Position numbers and translations under genes: made by a program. A stretch of DNA of 64,000 nt, taken from positions 19,980,695-20,044,694 of the forward strand of contig CM034606.1 of assembly GCA_020091685.1 (NCBI GenBank). Reading direction: 5' to 3'. Every line of letters starts with the position of its first letter. The stretch's first letter is position 1. This stretch comes from Lutjanus erythropterus (taxonomy: Eukaryota > Chordata > Actinopteri > Lutjaniformes > Lutjanidae). Below, piece after piece: positions 23,086 through 35,668 of the stretch. The notes under the pieces were generated by a model. It did not search any database. It was not told the DNA's origin and saw only the letters and a list, made by a program, of their open reading frames with translations.

Positions 23086-26000
23086 GATGCTTCTGGAAGA
23101 GGAAATTCTAATGAAAATATCTGTACTGTGATCCAAACATGACACGACAGTAAGTCTGAGAATAGACTCTGGGTGTCTGGTGTAACAGAGAGAAGAAATG
23201 TGTCTGTGAGGTGAACAGAAGGTCAGGGGTCAGCGGCTGGAATGCTGCATTCCCGTCATCTTCCAGGTGTGCTGGGTGACTAACATTGTTAATGACCTCA
23301 TAGTCACGTGTACGGTGGCCCACAGAGCTCAAAACACAGAAATAAAACACAGGTAAACTGAGAAAACACAAACTACAGTCTTACAACACAAACAGTGTAT
23401 AGTTAGAGAAAGCAGAGTTACTGAAGTTTATTGAAAAAAAAAAATTACTTTCTAGCATTAGCTGAACTCGCTCCCAAGTTCAAATAAACTGACAAAATAC
23501 AATTAGTGTTTTCTGTTTTTGCAGCACATTTTATTATGCTGCATTTATATTGTCAAATTAGGGAAGATGTGTTCTTTATTTTGATGTGTTTTCTATGAGT
23601 TTTTTTTTAATAACGTTTGTTGGGTCGACCCTGTCTCCATTACATTTGTATATAGCTGAATTTTTTTTCGTATTACTTTGTGAGGGAAATTTAATTTCTG
23701 CCTGGATGTGGTTGGTGTGCATGGAGGGCGTACAAAATACAACTATAGCCATTCAGCATTTGCGTCCAGGTTCCTGCAAACACATTGGTTAAGGTTAGGA
23801 AAAGATGGTCATTTTCGTTAAATATTAATAAAAACAACTTATTTCTCAAATCACTGCTGACAGTAATGCTCTTGGTATGATGAGCAGAAAGTTAATTTGC
23901 AAGATTGTCCATTGTAGTGGAAAACAAATACAACATACATCTACAAAAAGAATCCTGCACAGTCTTCTGCATGTGCAATCAAAGATTTAATAACAGTGTT
24001 TTGATACAACAGTGTTCATCAGGTTATTTTTTTTTATAAAAATAAAGATTAAAATAAACTAATGAAGGTTGTTGTACACTGTGGGCAGAGGAGAATCGCA
24101 TCTTTTGTGAACAAAATGTCAACTGAAAATAACAATTTAATTGGGAAATGCGGTCAAGGGATAGAGGGTGTCATATGTTGTATAACTGTAAAGCCCCTTG
24201 TGTTATTCCTCTACAGTGACTTTACTTGATTTCTTCCACACAGTACAGTCAGTACTTCATTTTCATGTCAGCAATCAAACGACTCATGAATGACTTTTGT
24301 CATTTCTGACTTTTTTCATTTGACTTTTGTCGGCATTAACAAATGTTAACCAGAAAAAAAGACAGTTTTTTGTATGGCCTGGTTGTCACGGTCTTCGTCT
24401 GCTGATGTTTTCTTGTCAAGAAGTAAATGCCTCTGAAAGTGTTTGCTTCTTAGATAAACACATGGCACACATGGTAACTGGAGACATACAAACAGACATC
24501 GTCATGAGCTCTTATTCCTCTGCCTGTCATTCCTCCAAAATCCACTCCAGACTGCTCCTGTGTCACCTCATTTTTCTGGAGAAAATGGAGACTGTGCTGC
24601 CCTGCGCTTATTCCATCGAAACAGGATTATTTTCTGCTCCTCCGATGATTCTCAGGTGTAATAGAGGTGTTTCTTTTCACGCCTGTCCTGAGCTGTCTGA
24701 CACTCTACCATCAAGGAGCAGCGAGGAGTGGCTGTGATGCTGTCAGTGCAGAAAAACTGACTGTTTACTTTTGTGTTTCCTGCATGTGTTTATTCGTACC
24801 ACACTTAGGCATGTGACGTTATGTCTATGTGAGGAGTTAACCAAAGTTGTAAGTAACTTAAAATTGTGCCTTATTTTGGTCACAGTTCATTTTATAGTAC
24901 ACTAATAAGCCAATTCATGCTTTGTATCATATTAGACAAAGCTGCAAATAATTTGTTCTTTATCATCATCAAAGTGTTGGAAACGTTGGGACAGTATAGA
25001 TTCTGGGGTGATGGAAGGGACGGGTCCCCCTCAAAATTTAGGACATGAGGGCTGTCCTGCCCAATAAAAATGAATGAAATGAAAGCAGCGGAGGACTCTT
25101 ATTTTGATAAATCACTTGCCTGAGAGCCTTGATGGATCAATTGAGATTTCTGTAGGTCCTCAAAGTCTTAAAAGATATTCATTCATTTTTAGTCAGGTTA
25201 TTATTTTGCACCAAACCTGGTGCCATATCTGTAAAAGAAGAAAAAAAAAAGTATTGAAATCGCTGCACTCATCACATTATTGATACTCATCAAGAGTAAT
25301 GGACGACAAAGAGACATGTTACGTAAGCTGTGGAGAATCGCTCTCATCTCTGTGGCTGTGAGACAACAAATAGCCGCCTTTCCTCCCCAGCTGGCCGTGC
25401 AGCCCCTGCACTAAAGCAACAAACTCGTGTAATGGTGGAGGTGGGTTGTAATTGATGGCTCTGTGTGAAATGAAATGACCCTGTTGATGTCTCTCGCTCA
25501 CCTCGAGCCTCTCAGGCTCACACATACGTGAGCACTCACTCTCTCCGTCTCTGCTGCCTCCCTTTCCCGCGTGTTTGTGTTAGCGAAAGCACATGTTTGA
25601 AAAGGTCGTCACCTGCGACACATTTGCGCTGAATAACTGCTTTAGAGGATGAGTTGCCTTGACTTTTTCTTGGAGCTCAGAACATGTGTTACAAAGCGTG
25701 GCAGTATGTCTCTGGAGGAGCCTTTTTTTTCTTGCGTAATAAGCTGTAAACACACCTGAGTGATGAGTCACATCACTGGACAGCCGGGACCTACTAACGT
25801 GCCGTTATCGAGCTGTTAACAAAGAATGCATTTAATGGAAGCTAGTTTGAGAGAGCACGTTCCTCCCCCGGTGTAAACCACACCATATGGAGGCCGTGTG
25901 CCAGGCTTTCTGCTGCGAAGGTCAGGGGACTACACACTGTGCACAGAGCCTTTACATACAATGAGTTAACTCTACTCTTAAAAAAGCCTGTTTTCTGAGT

Positions 26001-28499
26001 TATTTAATGGTCTTCTCAGCCGTTTGGTAGAGTGCATTTGGAGCTGTGATATCTTGTTGAAAAATTAGTTAACTGAGTGATTATCTCCAGCACTCAGTTG
26101 AAGTATGTTAAGCCAAAAAAAGCACTGCAGCTTCTTTTCAGGCTGCTTTGTTACAGAAAAATCACTCTAATGTGGCCTGTTTTTTTATGCATATTTTTAT
26201 TTGAGCAAACATTTTCCTTTTCTAGCCCACCTCCCCATACTGCATATGTAAAATAATATATAAGAAAATAGCTACACAGCGGATTATAATACCAAATTGA
26301 ATAGTAACATCAACACACAAACATAATACATTCTTAGTAATATAAAGAAATTAAATTTGTGGACGTCCAAGTATGCAGGCTAATTTACATTCAGTTCTTA
26401 GCCATAAAATCTAGTGTGTTGAGAGCTCCATTAGCAGGACCTGAGGACGGCTGTTCATGAATGATAATAAGTGCAGTTCTTTTGAAAGCCCAAAAAGTCT
26501 AATGACTTAATAATAAAAGATCAGTTGAAATTCCTTTTTACAAAATCTGAATATTGCCATGGCACAAGGTGTACTCATTACAAACTATCTTCAGAATGAT
26601 AATTCTAATGTTATTTCATTGTTATTTCAAGTTCTAATATTATGTTTTTTAGAGTGATTTCAATGAAAATACAATAACTAATCGGGTAAATACTGTTTGA
26701 TACTGACAATATTGGTATTAGTGATAAAACTACACCAACTAGAAGAGATCACTTAGTAGAAGACAGATCTCTGTCAGGCAGCCTGAAAAGAATATTCAGC
26801 TGTAACACCTTTATAATTATCAACACTGTAATTTAATTACATTTTTTTTTCTCAGTAACAGTAACAGACTACAATTACACTTAATTTGTAATTTGATTAC
26901 ATGTAACTACTAACCATTTGTGTGAAATTTTGTCAGAATTAACATATGAACCTTTGTACTAAATTTAAAGAAATTCCTTCAAAGGATTACTGACATATCA
27001 CGTTTACAAGAGTGGGATGGACATGAGGTCACAGTGACCTTTGGCCACCAAAATTTAATCAGTTCATCCTCAAGTCTAAGCAGCCATTTGTGCCAAGTTT
27101 GAGTAAATTCCTTCAAGGCATTCTTCAGATATTCTCTTCACAAGAATGGGACCACCTAAAAACATAATGCCAAAATAGTGAATCACAGAGGTCCCTCAGC
27201 ATCCAGTCTGGGATGAGCACAAAGAAACAAACAGGCTGATGGCTGCCAGATTACCTGTGGACAAGCTCCAGTTCTGATCACATGATCTCCTCCTCCAACA
27301 GTCGGGGACAAACTTCCCTCTAATTACAGGGATCACTAATCACTCCTGACCAAAAGGTGCATCTAGATTTGAAGTGTACAGGAAATACTCAGCTTCACCG
27401 TCTACTTTTATCCTAATTGGACATCTCTACCATTTGTCAGAGTCTCATTAAAAAGCTGTGTGGTCACTTTTGTTGTTAGTACTTGGAGGAACTGAGAAAG
27501 GGGCTAGAAGTTCCTCTTAAAAAAGAGATCCGTATAAAGCTTTTACAAGGCACCATGGTTAATTTATTCAGCTGTTATGAGATGGTAGAGATGTTTTGAA
27601 GTTTGTTACGATTTCGGAGCTTTCTTAAGCAATAAAAAAGAGAGAGAGAAAGAAAACAGAGAAAATAAAAGCAGCTGAGGTGAAACAAATGTTTTTTAAA
27701 ACCTGAATATCAGGAGGTTCACGGTTGATCTCATTTATTTTCTGACAACAAAATAATAGTAAACCTTATTGAAATACTAACTTTAAAATAAAAGAAATGC
27801 ACAGTCCATAAAACTAGAAGTAAAACAGACATCAGGAATATGGAATAAGATTGAGCACAGATGACATAAATTATACAACATTAAAAATAAGAACAGACCT
27901 TAAAACAACAAGTGACTACTGAGGAAATGCAGGCTTTATTAATAAAATAATTTTAATAAGCCTTTGACTTAGTTGGTTGATTTTCTTCTGGAAGAGTTTG
28001 CAGTTCTGTAGATTAAATACCTCAACAGCTCTGTTTATAAAGGTTTGACAAAATGGGTCAACAGTGAGACCAAACAGTGGCATCCATGTAGACAGGAACA
28101 TTAAACATGAGGTTTTTAAAGACACTTTCATATTTCAATACTGTATGTACACCACACATGAGCACACATAGGTTAAAGTGTCCTCAGTCACGCTGTGTGC
28201 ACTATGAATGAGTGAAGGGGAGGCGTGCTGAGATTCTGGCCAATGGCAGCGTCTGAAACAGAGCATCATACCTCTTCAGTGAGATAAAAGGTTTTGTCTG
28301 CTCCTATAGCTCCATGTTGCTCTGAAAACGTTGCTGAATCACTTCAAAGCTCACTGGAGTGTATTCTCAGAATATTTATTAATCCAACCCCGACCTGAGC
28401 TTAACAGCAGGCACGTCCTCTGTTAGAGGAGAACCACGTCATTAGTTGGTAATAGCTCCCTTTTGATCAGCACGTAAAGAAGGTAAAGGTAAAGGCAGC

Positions 28500-29825
28500 C
28501 ACAGTGGAGGGAAGTATACGTATTATTTGCTTACACTGTAAAAATACTCTATTGAAAGTAAAAGTCCTGCATTGAAAATGTAAATTGTGAATTAAAATGA
28601 AAGATTATATATCTTTAAAATCATTGTCATTGATGCAGTTTAGTACTTAAAGTAGCATTTATTGTTGTAGATGGTTAAAGTGGAGCTAGTTTTTACGTAT
28701 TTTATACAAGGTTATAACTACATTGATGATTAGTAATCTACTCTTTTTTCTCAATGAATTGTTTGGTCTTTAGAACAAATATTCAAAACTTACCATCACA
28801 TTTCCCCAGTGCCTTAAGGCAAATTGCATGTGTGCTTTTTTTTTATTGGGCCTATAGGCAAGTCGGCACGCCTCAAATATTTGACTCAGCTTGAATCTGT
28901 GTGTACATTCAATGTGTGTCTTCTAAGATTTTAAGAGCACAGTTTAACATGTTAACTAATTCATTTCTCAAAACGTTTGTCCAACAAAACAAAATTTACT
29001 ATTTAACATTAACCAAGTTGCTGTTTTTACAGTGAAAAATGACACTTTCAAATTGCTTGTTTTGTCCAAACCACAAAGTTATTAACTTAAATTACTGTAA
29101 TTTAGTGCATAAATCCTCTATTAGACAACTGTGGTTATTTTAATTAATTAAAAGATGAATCAGTCATCAAATTAGTTTCTGATTCATTTCATGTTGATCA
29201 ACGAATCATTCCAGCTCTGATTTTATGTACTGTCAGGTCGTTTAATGTATAATAATGAGTCACATTATTAAAGATCATCACACATTTTGCGTGTTAAATC
29301 TTAATCTGTAAAGTTGCATTAACTAAAGCTGTCAAATAAATGTTGAAAGTAAAAAGTGCAACATTAGCCTCATTTGGAGCAAAAGTATAAAGTGTAAAGG
29401 ACACTGCAAAAATAAACCATTTGTTTTTTTGTTTTTTGAAAAAGCAAAAACATGACTGATCTTAACTGTGTGAGATGCACAAACTATAAAAAGAAGGAGA
29501 AGTTTAACTCTTAAACAATGCATGCTGCAAATACGCTAGTCGTGTTTCTTTAGAAACTTAATTTAACGAGCTGACTGAACTTCATTCAACTCATCATTTC
29601 AAGTCAAAAGATTTCAAGTTAGAAAAGCATGCTTGTAAGGTCTGATGTGTTCTGAAAACAAATTGAAATTTTAAGTTTAATTAACTTGAATACATAAAAC
29701 TTATATATTTACATTAAGTCAGTGAGAAAAGATTAGTTTTTTTTTTTTGTTTTTTTTTACAGTGAACAAGAACCTAAAATCTGTGCAGCACTTGAGTAAA
29801 TGTACTGAGTGAAATTTCTCCAGCT
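28500..29825. repeat. Broken dispersed repeat with an inserted hAT fragment
   Basis: Pieces of one fish repeat are seen in order: AAAGTAAAAGTCCTGCATTG near 28,560, GTAAAAAGTGCAACATTAGCC near 29,350, and ACTTGAGTAAATGTACTGAGTG near 29,790. Between the first two lies a partial reverse hAT MITE (about 29,030-29,215; TTGCTTGTTTTGTCCAAACCACAAAG). Confidence 0.5.
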
Positions 29826-30724
29826 CTAAGACAGTAGCAGTTGTGAGCTATAGAGGTGTAAAAACACAGCTACTGGACCCCTGAATTCCTTTGGCACATG
29901 CCTATCTCTGCGGGGTTCCCACCAAACTAAGCAAGCTTTGCACAGCCTATGGAGGGACGAGTCATCGCTGGTCCAAGCGTCTGGATCGAGCTCTGACAAC
30001 AGCACCACAGCACGCCTTCACTTCAACAGGCTCATAAAACTCTGAGCAGCTAAAGATAGACACAGGCGGTCAGAGGGACAGCAATAACTCAGCAGGAGGA
30101 CCCCCAGGGCCTGACAAGAAAGGGTCTTCAGCCTGTCACTGAACTAAATCCCCGTCATGATGTGTACGGTGACCTCGAGACCTGGATGTGTACTATCTTT
30201 GCTTTGCAGTTGAATGATCTGAAGATGTGTCATATATTCAATGTACTAAAACAGGGTTGGACTGACAAGGATCAGTTTAATATACACTAGTTCTAATGAC
30301 AGTTTTAGTGCACCTAAATTAAATTTAATCCAGAGTTTAGAGCAATATCATATTTTAAACCATGATTTAATCCAGTTTAGAAATGATTCATCGTTGGTGC
30401 AACTCAGCAGTACAAGTACTTCAGAAGAACCCTCTCCTGTCTGCACCACTGATCCTGTCTGCTTTGCACCCAAAGGGCCTCCACATTCCTGTCTCAGCTG
30501 GACATTCAACAGGCCACCACCTGCAGCATGTCAGCAGACTACATAAGGTTAACAACCCTTCTACCCCCATCTCATTGTTTTACTGTCACCCTAACTGGAA
30601 GGTGCTGTAAAAATAGTGCCTGGAAGAACTTACAGGACCTGTTAGCGAACGCTGTTAAGTAATTATTAGAAGAAATGGAAACAGCAGAAGCAAAGAGAGG
30701 AGTAACTGAAAATGTAGTTTTACG

Positions 30725-31742
30725 GGAACAGCGTGCGGGATTTAGTGCCATACAGTCGCGAGGCTGTAGATTGCAACCATTTGAAAACCCACTGCCTGCC
30801 AAGTGTGTAGGAGAACCTGTGGTGGCTGCAGAAGCCTCAAAAAAAGGTGAAAGGCCCTTTTTAGAGACAGTGTTTGGTTTGTCCTTTCTGGGCTCCTGTA
30901 AAACATGATGGTGCAACATGGTGAACCCGTGCCCTCTGTAGCTATAAACAATTCATTCTAAGGCAATGAAAACACAACAATTCTTGTTTTCAGGTGATTA
31001 TACACTAATGAAAACAGCAGTATGATATTCCTAAGTCCCATCCCTTTTCGCTCTGTGCTCCAGTATCAGTTGAGCAAACTTGGTACCCAGCAAAACCTGT
31101 CAACTTTCTCGTTTTCCTGCAAACGACCAACATGTAAGGTCACATCTCAAGTTAGCTATTGTTAACAAAAGCTAACTTATCATGTAGATACCATTAGCAA
31201 AACTCTAGCTAACTAACTAGCTAATGATAAATGTAGATTTACTAGCCAGTTAGCTAGCTGCAAAATTTGGTTTTCTTTTCACCTCAGACAAGTGTAGCAC
31301 ATAGCATATTTAAGTACAAAAACACAATGTGCATTATTCCTACCACAACCACAAATACAGTGTAAAACAAACTAATGTACGACTGAAATATCTTAAGAAA
31401 ATTTAGAGTGGAAATTGAGATATTCATATGCATTTTTTTAATATATGCAACCCACTTTAGTACTTGCTAATAACTGTTTTTTTCAAATGATTTTCACTGA
31501 CACAATTCTTGGGCTGTGATAACTGTATGTTATATTGACCAGCTGAGTTTACATTGACCAAGCTGTTTTTGTCGACCAAAATGCAAAATAAAAAGGTTCC
31601 TGTTTGAAAACCAAAATATCATATGTAAATGGTCCACTAAACACTTCAATTAAAAAAAGAATTTTCTTGCCATCATTTCGTGTGCTAACCTTTTCAGGGT
31701 TAGGGTTAATAGAGCTCTCTAAATCTGACACACTGGACCTTT
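30725..31742. mobile_element. MITE of the 21,187 family enlarged by inserted sequence
   Basis: The left terminus GAACAGCGTGCGGGATTTAG and right terminus AAATCTGACACACTGGACC match the 297-base copy, but the span is 1.0 kb. GGCCCTTTTTAGAGACAGTGTTTGG to AGGTGATTATACACTAATGAAAAC is the shared interior. From about 31,030 to 31,680 the sequence is foreign, including clustered AGCTA motifs at 31,150-31,260. The 115-residue minus-strand frame here is derived from the repeat. Confidence 0.65.
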
Positions 31743-34700
31743 AAGTTATACAGCAACACACAAAGAACAGAGAAGAGATCATAGTGCTTTCACAATAAAG
31801 AGACAACTCCAGAGATGCTGAGGATACAGATGATGATAGAGTTAAAGCTCAAAACAAAAGGCTGATGTCTTTGACTGACATTTGCTCATGGCTGTGCGTG
31901 TTAACAGCGGGGGGAGGAGAGACATGATTTCTTGTCTCAGCTGTCACTTCTGAGCCCGTGGTGGGAAAACGTGAGAAAAAATGCCCACACTCTGCCTCTC
32001 ACTCGCATCCACGCGGCTAGAAACCCCTCCACCAACACGTTAGAACATCTTTTGTCTTCCTCCTTCGCTTTGTCTCGTTCAGATTGATGTGAGTCAGTGT
32101 GTGGCCTAAAAGAGTTTGAGTGTTTTCCCAAGTCATCCTGTCAAAGAGATTGAGTGACTGTGATAAAAACAGCATCATTAATTTTCTCTGGCAGCTGAAT
32201 ACGCCAATCTGCTTTGATGTCTGATTCAAGAAACCATCCTTCAGCAAGAAGGAGCTGGCTCACTCTTGATTACACAAATGTACTTTCTAAATTTGCATAA
32301 CAAAGACAAGACTGATTGATATTAGGAGACATCGAGATCTTATCTGCCACTGCTCTTCTTGCGCCGTTGCTGATTTGTGGTGTGTTGCAGTTGCCTAGTA
32401 GCCAACGATGCCCTCTTCATTTCCAATCGACATCACATGGCGCCAGAGGAGCTCACCCAGAATAACTGGACAGGCCTCCAGAGGCAACTGCTCACTAATG
32501 TAATATGTACAAGCTGAGTGGCCATCTCTTTCGCGGATCTCACGGTAGAGCGTCAGTGTGAGGGATATTAACAGAAACAGAGAGACATTCTTCAGAGATG
32601 CTTGGATGAACTAAGGGAGGACAGGGCATCTTGTCATACTTTTTGCTTTCACGTCAGTTTCTTGGTCTCAGTCCAACACAGTCATTTATTTTCTATATTA
32701 AGTTAAATAAATCCTTGCACGCCAAAATATGATCTTTACTCCTCTCTTTAACGTAGAATAAAACAATGTGCATTTATGAGAAGCTGCGCCATCACCGAGT
32801 AAGCTGTAACACTATATGGGACATTTGTCAAAATCAAGACCTGTGGGCAGAATCTGGCATTTTATGTGGCACACAGGAGCTTGCAAAAAATATAATTTCT
32901 GCAATACAATTCTATGCTGCATTACAGAAGCATTTTGAACTGCTAGATGTTAGTATAAGTTGTGTAGAGTCTGAACACCATATAACTGTTTCCAGTAGTG
33001 GTGCTCTTACTAGTAGTAACATAACATTAAACAGCCTCACAAAATGCTGACATTTCATTTTTAAGCAAACATATATATTGGATTTGAAACCTTGCTTGTA
33101 GGCTACACAAACTGAAACAACCCTCATTGTTATTTTGACTTTATCACTTATACTACTTCATATATATGATAATAGTAGTACACTTGAATGTCTGCTTGCC
33201 ATTATTTTTCTTAGATTTCTGCTTTCAGAGATCAGTGGCCCTTTGAGGGCAACAATAATGGTGATGTGGTCTCTATGTGTCAGCCCTGTGATGAACTGGC
33301 AAACTGAATATTTTCAAATTAAAGTTTCATGCAGCCTCCTGTGCCTTTATAACAATTTAATTACCATTTCTGATATGTGTGAAGATGTATCATCACATAC
33401 ATTGTTGGTTACATGTTGCATAGCAACTGTTACAGAGGACGAGAACCTCCCACAATTTAGGTGACTGAGGAGGCAGACATGACTCCAGTCAAAGTGGTCT
33501 TATGCTCATGAATGCACAAACAGAATAAAATAAAATTAAAGGAAAAAAGTCTGTTGTCCCCGTGGTCAGTGCAATTACCCACATCATTACAAATACAACG
33601 TCGCAGCCTGTTTATCAAGATATTTATTATAATAAAGAAATTGTGGGCAGGCTTTGTAACAGCATCCACCAACTTTAGCAACTAGCAAACTCGACTATTG
33701 CTGTGCTACAACTAGATAATGCATACTGAGGAAAATTGTCACATGAAATGAAAGCACTAAGAGCACTTTGCCCAGAATGTGGTAATGTTAGCTATAACAC
33801 AAGCTAGCTTTAGTACAGTTTTAAAATCCTAAACCACCCCCTTTCTGTGCAAAAATAACCTAATTGAAAATACTTAGTTAAAAAAAAGAAAATGCTTACT
33901 TATCAAAGTTTTACTACATAGTGCATAATGTAATTTTTTTTTTTTTATTGAAAAATATGAAAACTGTAATTACCCTTAAGACCATTATAACTTTGCAAAT
34001 GCAGCTAAAAAATATCTGACCGTGTTTTCTGGATGAGAGCATATCACTGTTGGAAAAAAAAATAAAAACTAGTGGATGACTCAGCCTGAAGGAGCGCTCA
34101 GAGATATCTGGTTCATAGTCAGGCATGGCTGCTGGGAAACACACCAAGTCTTCATGTTGCAAGCGTGATCACTCCTCGTCTGCGTGTGCTGCAGTAAATC
34201 AGCCATGCAGGTCTCCATTATGGAAAGCCTTTGACCTCATATACGCTCATCAAGACAAACAGCATCACTCAGTAGACACGCTCACCATCCAGAGCATAGA
34301 TATAGATTTCAGCTGCAGGGTTGTTCTCATTTCTACCATCATTGCCTTTTAAGCCATGCATATATTTCTTTTTTATCTGCTCCTCAGTATTTGTTACACA
34401 AACTCTTTTTCTACTTTTATATAGCAGAGTAAAAGTTAATGTTCCCACGGTCAAACAAGCGTGATCGCTTAACAAAGAAGCCTTGAGAGGATTGGGTGCA
34501 TAAATCAGCTTTTAAAAAATACAATAAAGATGAGACAGCACCTAGTTTTACAGGCTCTACTTTTAAGGGCTTTTCTAAATCCCAGAACTGAGCAGCTACA
34601 GTGCATCAGAGCGCACAGGTTCCTTTGAGTTTCAGAGATTACAGTTTCAGACTGTGACGTTCAAAATAACAGTTGTCTTGAAGATTGTTTGATGGGTTGA

Positions 34701-34835
34701 GATCTCTTCAGCTCTGTACTTTAGCGTGCTGCTGAACTACAGAGGTGCGTCCTGTGGAGCTCCAGTATTTCACTTGAGGACACTTCACGTACGGTGTGTG
34801 TGCTTTCTGTTTTGAACAGCCTCAGCGCTCGCCAT

Positions 34836-35668
34836 ACACTCTTAAAAATAAGGGTTGCAAAATGGTTCTTCATGAAGGGCTGAGGTTCTACCCAGAACCA
34901 TTTGACTCTTAAGTATCGCTTTTTCAAGAAAGGGTTTGTCAACACTAAGGGTTTTCACACAAAGAACTCTTTTTTGAAAACAGTTTTGGAGGAAAGGATT
35001 GACGAGAGCCTTGAAAAACTCTTTCTTGGGTTCTTTGTACCATAATATAAAAGGGTTCTTGGTAGAGCCACCTGGGTAAGTTCTAAAACATATTAAAAAA
35101 AAGACTATTAGTAGAACTCCCTGGCTGGTTCTAAATAAAATCCTTGGAATATAAAAATAAATATAAAATATAAGCAAAATGTTGGGCTGTAATCTGGTTC
35201 AGGCTGAAATATATTCGGTAAATAAGCCCCTTGGAATGTAAAAAGGCTCTTGGTAGAACCTCTTGGTTGTTTCTGGATCAAACCCTTGGAATATAAAAAT
35301 GTTCTTGGTAGAACCCGCAAGTATGCTCTAGATAAAACACTAGGAATCTAAAAAGGTTTTCGATAAAACCCATGTGGTGGGTTCAAGATAAAACCCCTGG
35401 AATATAAGAATGTTCCTAGTAGATCTCCCCTGGGTGGGTTCTTATTAGGACCCTCAGAGGGTGGAAAGGTAGAACCCCTAGAGAGTTCTGGGTGGAACCT
35501 TTCACAGATGGTTCTAGGTATAATCCTTTATGTTGGGTTTTAGGTAGAACTCTCTGAAAGGTTTCTAAGTTGAACCTTTACAAAAGGTTCTACCAATAAC
35601 CCTGACCTATGGGGACAAGCTGAAGAACCCTTAATGGTTCTGGTTGGCACCTTTATTTCTAAAAGTGT
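34836..35668. mobile_element. Non-autonomous element with 56-bp internal tandem units (intact copy)
   Basis: Inverted ends are ACACTCTTAAAAATAA at the left and TTATTTCTAAAAGTGT at the right. The interior is built of about six tandem units of 55-56 bases, each reading roughly GGTAGAACCC, CTGGGTGGGTTCTAG, ATAAAACCCTTGGAATATAAAA, best seen from 35,050 to 35,460. The right third is unique (GGTAGAACTCTCTGAAAGG... to GAAGAACCCTTAATGGTTC). The frames through it read as repetitive peptides and are not genes. The superfamily is uncertain; the CACT start could suggest a CACTA-like origin. Confidence 0.8.

Noticed and set aside
24327-24737. 136-residue plus-strand open frame
   Set aside because: No recognisable domain or splice context, and composition like the surrounding intergenic DNA.
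30572-30919. 115-residue minus-strand frame
   Set aside because: It lies largely within the left part of a MITE that recurs at 21,187-21,483.
34721-35320. Minus-strand frames of 70-111 residues
   Set aside because: They are repetitive peptides translated from the 56-bp tandem units of a non-coding element.
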